Origin: an uncultured Prevotella sp.
Lineage (GTDB): Bacteria > Bacteroidota > Bacteroidia > Bacteroidales > Bacteroidaceae
DNA length: 10,141 nucleotides
Assembly: GCA_900548745.1 (NCBI GenBank)
Contig: URLQ01000107.1
Coordinates: 1-10,141, forward strand
Reading direction: 5' to 3'
Of the stretch, positions 7,110-10,141 are shown piece by piece; position 1 is the first letter of the stretch, and the number at the start of each line of letters is the position of its first letter. The position numbers and the translations under genes are program-made. The notes beneath the pieces are model-generated. The model was not told the origin of the DNA. It saw only the letters and a program-made list of their open reading frames with translations, and did no database searches.

Positions 7110-8141
7110 ATGAACATCAATCTATTGACAGAGCTTGAGGCGCAAAGCCTCAACGCTCTGATTGATAACGCTGAAAACATTGTAATATTCAGCCACAGAA
7201 GCCCCGACGGAGACGCCATCGGCTCTTCTCTCGGAATGGCAGCGTACTTAAAGCAAAGAGGTAAGGAAAACGTGGCGGTTGTAGTGCCGGACATGTTCCC
7301 TAACTTTCTGCAATGGATGCCCGGAGCGGACTTTATCCTGCGCTACGACAAGAAGAAGGAAGAGGTGGAAAAAACTGTATCCGAAGCCGACCTTATGTTC
7401 TGTCTGGATTTCAACGATGCAAGCAGAACGGCGGAGATAGAACCTTTCATAACTGAGTCCAAGGCAAAGAAGGTGCTCATAGACCATCATCTCGACCCTA
7501 ACATCGACGTTGAAATAAAGGTTTCCCACCCTGAAGCATGCAGCACCTGCGAACTCGTGTTCAGAATAATATGGCAACTGGGCGGCTTCGACAGCATGGA
7601 CAAGGATGTGGCAGTGCCTATCTACTGCGGAATGATGACCGATACCGGCGGTTTTACATACAACTCCAACCGTCCGGAAATATTCTTCATCATAAGCCAG
7701 CTGCTGACGAAAGGTATAAACAAGGACAAAATCTACCGCAACGTCTTCAACAACTACAGTGTTTGGCGACTCAGATTGATGGGATTTGTAATGTACACCA
7801 AACTGAACGTGTTCAACGAATACCACTCTTCATATTTCACTCTCACCAGACAAGACCTCAAGCATTTCCACTTTATAAAAGGCGATGCGGAAGGACTGGT
7901 GAACATGCCGCTTCAGATAAAGGGAATGAAACTAAGCATCTCTCTGCGCGAGGACACGGAAAAGCCCAACACGATATGGGTCAGCCTGCGCTCTGTTGAC
8001 GATTTCCCCTGCAACAAGATGGCGGAACAGTATTTCAACGGCGGCGGACATCTGAATGCTGCCGGCGGACATCTGTATTGCTCCATGGACGAAGCAGAAA
8101 TGATAGTAAACAAAGCTATAAAGGAGTTTAAATGGCAATAA
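7110..8141 (+). CDS. DHH/DHHA1 phosphoesterase, NrnA-like (oligoribonuclease / pAp phosphatase)
   Basis: This 343-residue cytoplasmic enzyme belongs to the DHH family, manganese-dependent hydrolases that degrade short oligonucleotides and, in several members, dephosphorylate 3'-phosphoadenosine 5'-phosphate or cleave linear dinucleotides such as pApA. Motif I is HRSPDGD with His29, Asp33 and Asp35; motif II LDFND with Asp100; motif III the DHH triad at 125-127; motif IV MTDTGGF with Asp178. The C-terminal DHHA1 domain ends in GGGHLNAAG starting at 311, the substrate-recognition loop. All metal ligands are present, so it should be active. Length matches NrnA (about 310-345). There is no transmembrane segment and no PAS domain, so it is not GdpP. 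It is 15 bases behind the nucleotidyltransferase, hence probably the second gene of that operon. The exact substrate (nanoRNA, pAp or pApA) cannot be read from sequence. Confidence 0.9.
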   Translation: MNINLLTELEAQSLNALIDNAENIVIFSHRSPDGDAIGSSLGMAAYLKQRGKENVAVVVPDMFPNFLQWMPGADFILRYDKKKEEVEKTVSEADLMFCLDFNDASRTAEIEPFITESKAKKVLIDHHLDPNIDVEIKVSHPEACSTCELVFRIIWQLGGFDSMDKDVAVPIYCGMMTDTGGFTYNSNRPEIFFIISQLLTKGINKDKIYRNVFNNYSVWRLRLMGFVMYTKLNVFNEYHSSYFTLTRQDLKHFHFIKGDAEGLVNMPLQIKGMKLSISLREDTEKPNTIWVSLRSVDDFPCNKMAEQYFNGGGHLNAAGGHLYCSMDEAEMIVNKAIKEFKWQ

Positions 8142-8153
8142 AAGGTGTATGGC

Positions 8154-8168
8154 ACGTTAAAGTAACGT
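8154..8168 (+). repeat. Short palindrome ACGTTA-AAG-TAACGT
   Basis: A perfect 6-bp inverted repeat with a three-base centre lies 13 bases after the DHH stop codon. No T-run follows, so it is not a standard terminator. The sequence CGTTAAAG inside it (8155-8162) recurs at 8221-8228, next to the downstream promoter-like element, which leaves room for an operator role. Small palindromes of this size also occur by chance. Confidence 0.3.
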
Positions 8169-8209
8169 AATATATACGACAACTACACCATTATTTTACT
8201 GTTTTTTCG

Positions 8210-8217
8210 TATTTTTG
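8210..8217 (+). promoter_or_regulatory. Probable -7 element for the lipoprotein gene
   Basis: TATTTTTG matches the Bacteroidetes -7 consensus TAnnTTTG. The matching -33 position (around 8187-8190) reads ACCA, so the upstream half is poor. Transcription would start near 8224, giving a leader of about 100 bases before the lipoprotein ATG. This would let the lipoprotein gene be transcribed independently of the DHH gene. Confidence 0.5.
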
Positions 8218-8239
8218 CCCCGTTAAAGAGCAAGAAGCA

Positions 8240-8323
8240 ATGTCTTGTGTCCCTGTATCTATCAGAATACAAGCAAAAGAAACAGGCAGAGAATGCTCTT
8301 ACAGATTACTTATCAGAAAGTGA
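8240..8323 (+). CDS. Possible 27-codon leader ORF, doubtful
   Basis: ATG at 8240, preceded by the purine-rich AGAGCAAGAAGCA, opens a 27-codon frame (MSCVPVSIRIQAKE...) that stops with TGA at 8321-8323, only two bases before the lipoprotein ATG at 8326. It would start about 16 bases from the predicted transcription start, and its stop position would suit translational coupling. No amino-acid bias indicates attenuation (three Cys-free runs aside, the composition is mixed), and there is no known motif, so chance is a fair alternative. Confidence 0.22.
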   Translation: MSCVPVSIRIQAKETGRECSYRLLIRK

Positions 8324-8325
8324 AA

Positions 8326-8967
8326 ATGAAGAAAATAGTTTATTTATTTGTGGCATTAACGGCTATCGTGACAGCCATATCAAGTTGCAGCGACTCTGAA
8401 ACATACGCAGACCAGAAGAAGCGCGAGCGTTCTGCTATCAACAAGTACATAACAGACAACAACATCAAAGTACTTACGGAAGCTGAGTTTAAAGCGCAGA
8501 ACTGCACCACAGACACATCAAAACACGAATATGTATATCTTGACAATTCGGGAGTATACATGCAGATTATACGTAAAGGATGTGGCAAGAAGCTTCAGAA
8601 CAATGAAACGGCAACTGTCTTATGCAGATATAAGGAATACAACATGCTTACAGACTCCCTGCAGTCTACAAACATGATTGGATACTATATTTCCGTTGTA
8701 GACAAGATGAACGTCACAAATACAAGCGGAACGTTTACTGCCACCTTCCAGAAAGGAGAGAGCCTGATGTACAGTCTCTATGGCAGCACATCCGTTCCAA
8801 GCGGATGGCTCGCACCATTCACATACATCAACCTCGGAAGACAGGATTCGGAAGATAACGAGATCGCTCACGTAAGGATTATCGTTCCGCATACACAAGG
8901 ACACAGCTACGCCACATCCGGCGTTTACCCTTGCCTGTATGACATTACATATCAGAGAGGATATTAA
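8326..8967 (+). CDS. DUF4827-type lipoprotein with FKBP-like C-terminal half
   Basis: A 213-residue envelope lipoprotein. The signal peptide MKKIVYLFVALTAIVTAISSC ends in lipobox I-S-S-C with Cys21 as lipidation site, which fixes the start at 8326; the frame is open to 8245, but the extra residues have no signal character. After Cys21 comes SDSE, an acidic start resembling the Bacteroidetes signal for export to the cell surface. Residues 25-70 are polar and helical-looking. Residues 75-213 resemble an FKBP domain in order: SGVYMQIIRKGCG (75-87), VLCRYKEY (98-105), VPSGWLAPF (157-165) and VRIIVPHTQGHSY...YDITYQ (183-210). Known FKBPs are peptidyl-prolyl isomerases; activity here is untested and the similarity is my own reading. 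The placement between DHH and phosphoglucosamine mutase genes is the setting I associate with DUF4827 proteins. Confidence 0.75.
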   Translation: MKKIVYLFVALTAIVTAISSCSDSETYADQKKRERSAINKYITDNNIKVLTEAEFKAQNCTTDTSKHEYVYLDNSGVYMQIIRKGCGKKLQNNETATVLCRYKEYNMLTDSLQSTNMIGYYISVVDKMNVTNTSGTFTATFQKGESLMYSLYGSTSVPSGWLAPFTYINLGRQDSEDNEIAHVRIIVPHTQGHSYATSGVYPCLYDITYQRGY

Positions 8968-8978
8968 GGAAAAAAGAC

Positions 8979-9005
8979 AAAGGCAGGCATGATGCTTGCC
9001 TTTTT
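8979..9005 (+). terminator. Intrinsic terminator after the lipoprotein gene
   Basis: Eleven pairs, AAAGGCAGGCA (8979-8989) with TGCTTGCCTTT (8993-9003), contain one G-T wobble and a three-base TGA loop; the T-run extends to 9005. It begins 12 bases after the stop codon. An A-run just upstream (8969-8975) gives the reverse strand a T-run too, so it may work in both directions, though no convergent gene is present. Confidence 0.88.
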
Positions 9006-9107
9006 CTATAATACTCTCACATTTCTATATGACTCGCTTACACCTTAATTATAATAATAAAGAATAGAAAACAAATATAAATCAAACAATAAAAGAACAC
9101 TTATAAT

Positions 9108-10141
9108 ATGACGCTCATAAAATCAATTTCCGGAATACGCGGCACCATAGGCGGACAAACAGGAGATACTCTGAATCCGCTTGACATAGTGAAATTCGTT
9201 ACAGCATACGCTACTTTCATAAGGAAAAGCCATAAATCCGACAGCAACACTATCGTTGTTGGAAGGGATGCAAGAATCTCAGGAGAAATGGTTAGAAACG
9301 TTGTCTGTGGAACTCTCATGGGTATGGGCTACGACGTATTGGACATCGGCATGGCAACTACACCGACAACGGAGCTGGCTGTGATAATGTCTAAATCTGC
9401 CGGTGGCATAATTATTACCGCCAGCCACAACCCAAGACAATGGAATGCACTCAAGTTGCTCAACTGCGAGGGAGAGTTTCTTACCAAGGAAGATGGCAAT
9501 GAAGTACTTGACATTGCTGAAAGAGAAGATTTTGTATATTCCGAAGTAGACAAACTCGGCCATTACCATAAAGACGACTCTTACAACAAGAAACACATAG
9601 AATCTGTGCTCAACCTCAAGCTCGTGGATAAGGAGGCTATCAGAAATGCACATTTCAAGGTCTGTGTAGATGCCATCAATTCTGTAGGAGGCATTATCCT
9701 CCCTACCCTATTCGAGGAACTGGGCGTAGAATACAAAGTGCTGAACGGCATACCCGACGGCGACTTCTCGCATAACCCTGAGCCACTGGAAAAGAACCTG
9801 GGCGGCATAATGGGAGAAATGGCAAAAGGAGGATATGATTTAGGCATCGTTGTAGACCCAGACGTGGACAGACTTGCCTTTATCTGCGAAGACGGCAAGA
9901 TGTTCGGCGAGGAATACACTCTCGTTTCCGTTGCCGACTATATCCTCAGCAACACTAAGGGAGGCGGCAACACGGTTTCAAACCTCAGCAGCACAAGAGC
10001 CTTGAGGGATGTTACAGAACGTTATGGCGGCACATACACGGCGGCTGCCGTCGGCGAAGTGAACGTTACAACAAAGATGAAGGAAGTGGGTGCCGTTATC
10101 GGTGGCGAAGGCAACGGAGGAGTGATCTATCCGGAGAGCCA
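9108..10141 (+). CDS. glmM: Phosphoglucosamine mutase / phosphomannomutase family, 5' part
   Basis: The first 344 codons of an alpha-D-phosphohexomutase; the gene continues past the window (full members have about 445-465 residues). If it is GlmM it converts glucosamine-6-phosphate to glucosamine-1-phosphate for UDP-GlcNAc, hence peptidoglycan and LPS. Domain 1 holds the catalytic phosphoserine Ser106 in TASHNP, followed by RQWNALK. Domain 2 has the metal loop DPDVDR with Asp250, Asp252 and Asp254. Domain 3 has GEVNV and the sugar-binding loop GGEGNGGVIYPES at the window's end. That loop reads GGE-x-N-G-G, as in archaeal phosphoglucosamine mutases and unlike the GGE-x-S-G-H of E. coli GlmM. 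Whether the substrate is glucosamine or mannose phosphate is therefore inferred from the Bacteroidales gene order. The start SISGIRGTIGG is the family N-terminus. An AT-rich spacer of 140 bases with a terminator precedes it; I see no clear promoter motif there. Confidence 0.85.
   Translation, partial: MTLIKSISGIRGTIGGQTGDTLNPLDIVKFVTAYATFIRKSHKSDSNTIVVGRDARISGEMVRNVVCGTLMGMGYDVLDIGMATTPTTELAVIMSKSAGGIIITASHNPRQWNALKLLNCEGEFLTKEDGNEVLDIAEREDFVYSEVDKLGHYHKDDSYNKKHIESVLNLKLVDKEAIRNAHFKVCVDAINSVGGIILPTLFEELGVEYKVLNGIPDGDFSHNPEPLEKNLGGIMGEMAKGGYDLGIVVDPDVDRLAFICEDGKMFGEEYTLVSVADYILSNTKGGGNTVSNLSSTRALRDVTERYGGTYTAAAVGEVNVTTKMKEVGAVIGGEGNGGVIYPES

Noticed and set aside
7248..7826. Open frame of 192 codons on the reverse strand
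   Set aside because: Antisense to the DHH phosphoesterase, whose motifs account for this stretch fully.
8245..8325. Upstream extension of the lipoprotein frame (MCPCIYQN...)
   Set aside because: The lipoprotein signal peptide beginning at 8326 would be buried by the extra 27 residues, so the downstream ATG is the real start.
9006..9107. Promoter for the phosphohexomutase gene
   Set aside because: The spacer is AT-rich with several TATAAT-like strings, but no TTTG/TAnnTTTG pair with correct spacing, so any choice would be arbitrary.
1..10141. CRISPR arrays, tRNA or rRNA genes, insertion sequences, phage or defence genes
   Set aside because: No regularly spaced repeats, cloverleaf, transposase, integrase or terminal inverted repeats were seen; the repeats present are two- or three-copy and short.

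Overview
This is a protein-coding stretch of a Bacteroidales chromosome, most likely Prevotella or a close relative. Four things point there: a periplasmic S9B peptidase very like Porphyromonas prolyl tripeptidyl peptidase; promoter motifs of the Bacteroidetes sigma-ABfr type (TTTG, 19 bp, TAnnTTTG) instead of sigma-70 boxes; starts without clear Shine-Dalgarno sequences; and a DHH phosphoesterase / DUF4827-type lipoprotein / phosphoglucosamine mutase gene order that I associate with this group. Species assignment is inference. Every convincing gene lies on the + strand.

Layout. (1) 1-2985: the 3' end of a THUMP/RlmL-type 23S rRNA methyltransferase gene with a long basic tail, overlapping the start of a secreted S9B peptidase gene that ends at a strong intrinsic terminator. 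(2) 3050-5984: a clear promoter, then purD (GAR synthetase), a hairpin and short repeats, a polytopic membrane protein of unknown function, and a YqaA-type VTT/DedA-like membrane protein. (3) 5985-8141: a spacer with a possible 49-codon ORF, then a sugar-phosphate-type nucleotidyltransferase closely followed by an NrnA-like DHH phosphoesterase. (4) 8142-10141: a promoter-like element and a possible 27-codon leader ORF, a lipoprotein with an FKBP-like C-terminal half, an intrinsic terminator, and the 5' part of a phosphoglucosamine/phosphomannomutase gene that runs off the window.

The genes are mainly housekeeping: rRNA modification, peptide use, purine synthesis, nucleotide-sugar supply, oligonucleotide or pAp turnover, and amino-sugar supply for the envelope. 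No gap between convincing genes exceeds about 240 bases. I see no tRNA, rRNA, CRISPR array, insertion sequence, phage gene or defence cassette, and I found no convincing new multi-gene system. The points most worth a second look are the tripeptidyl-peptidase-like specificity signature of the peptidase, the FKBP-like fold suspected in the lipoprotein, the two small ORFs in intergenic spaces, and the repeat and hairpin elements around purD.
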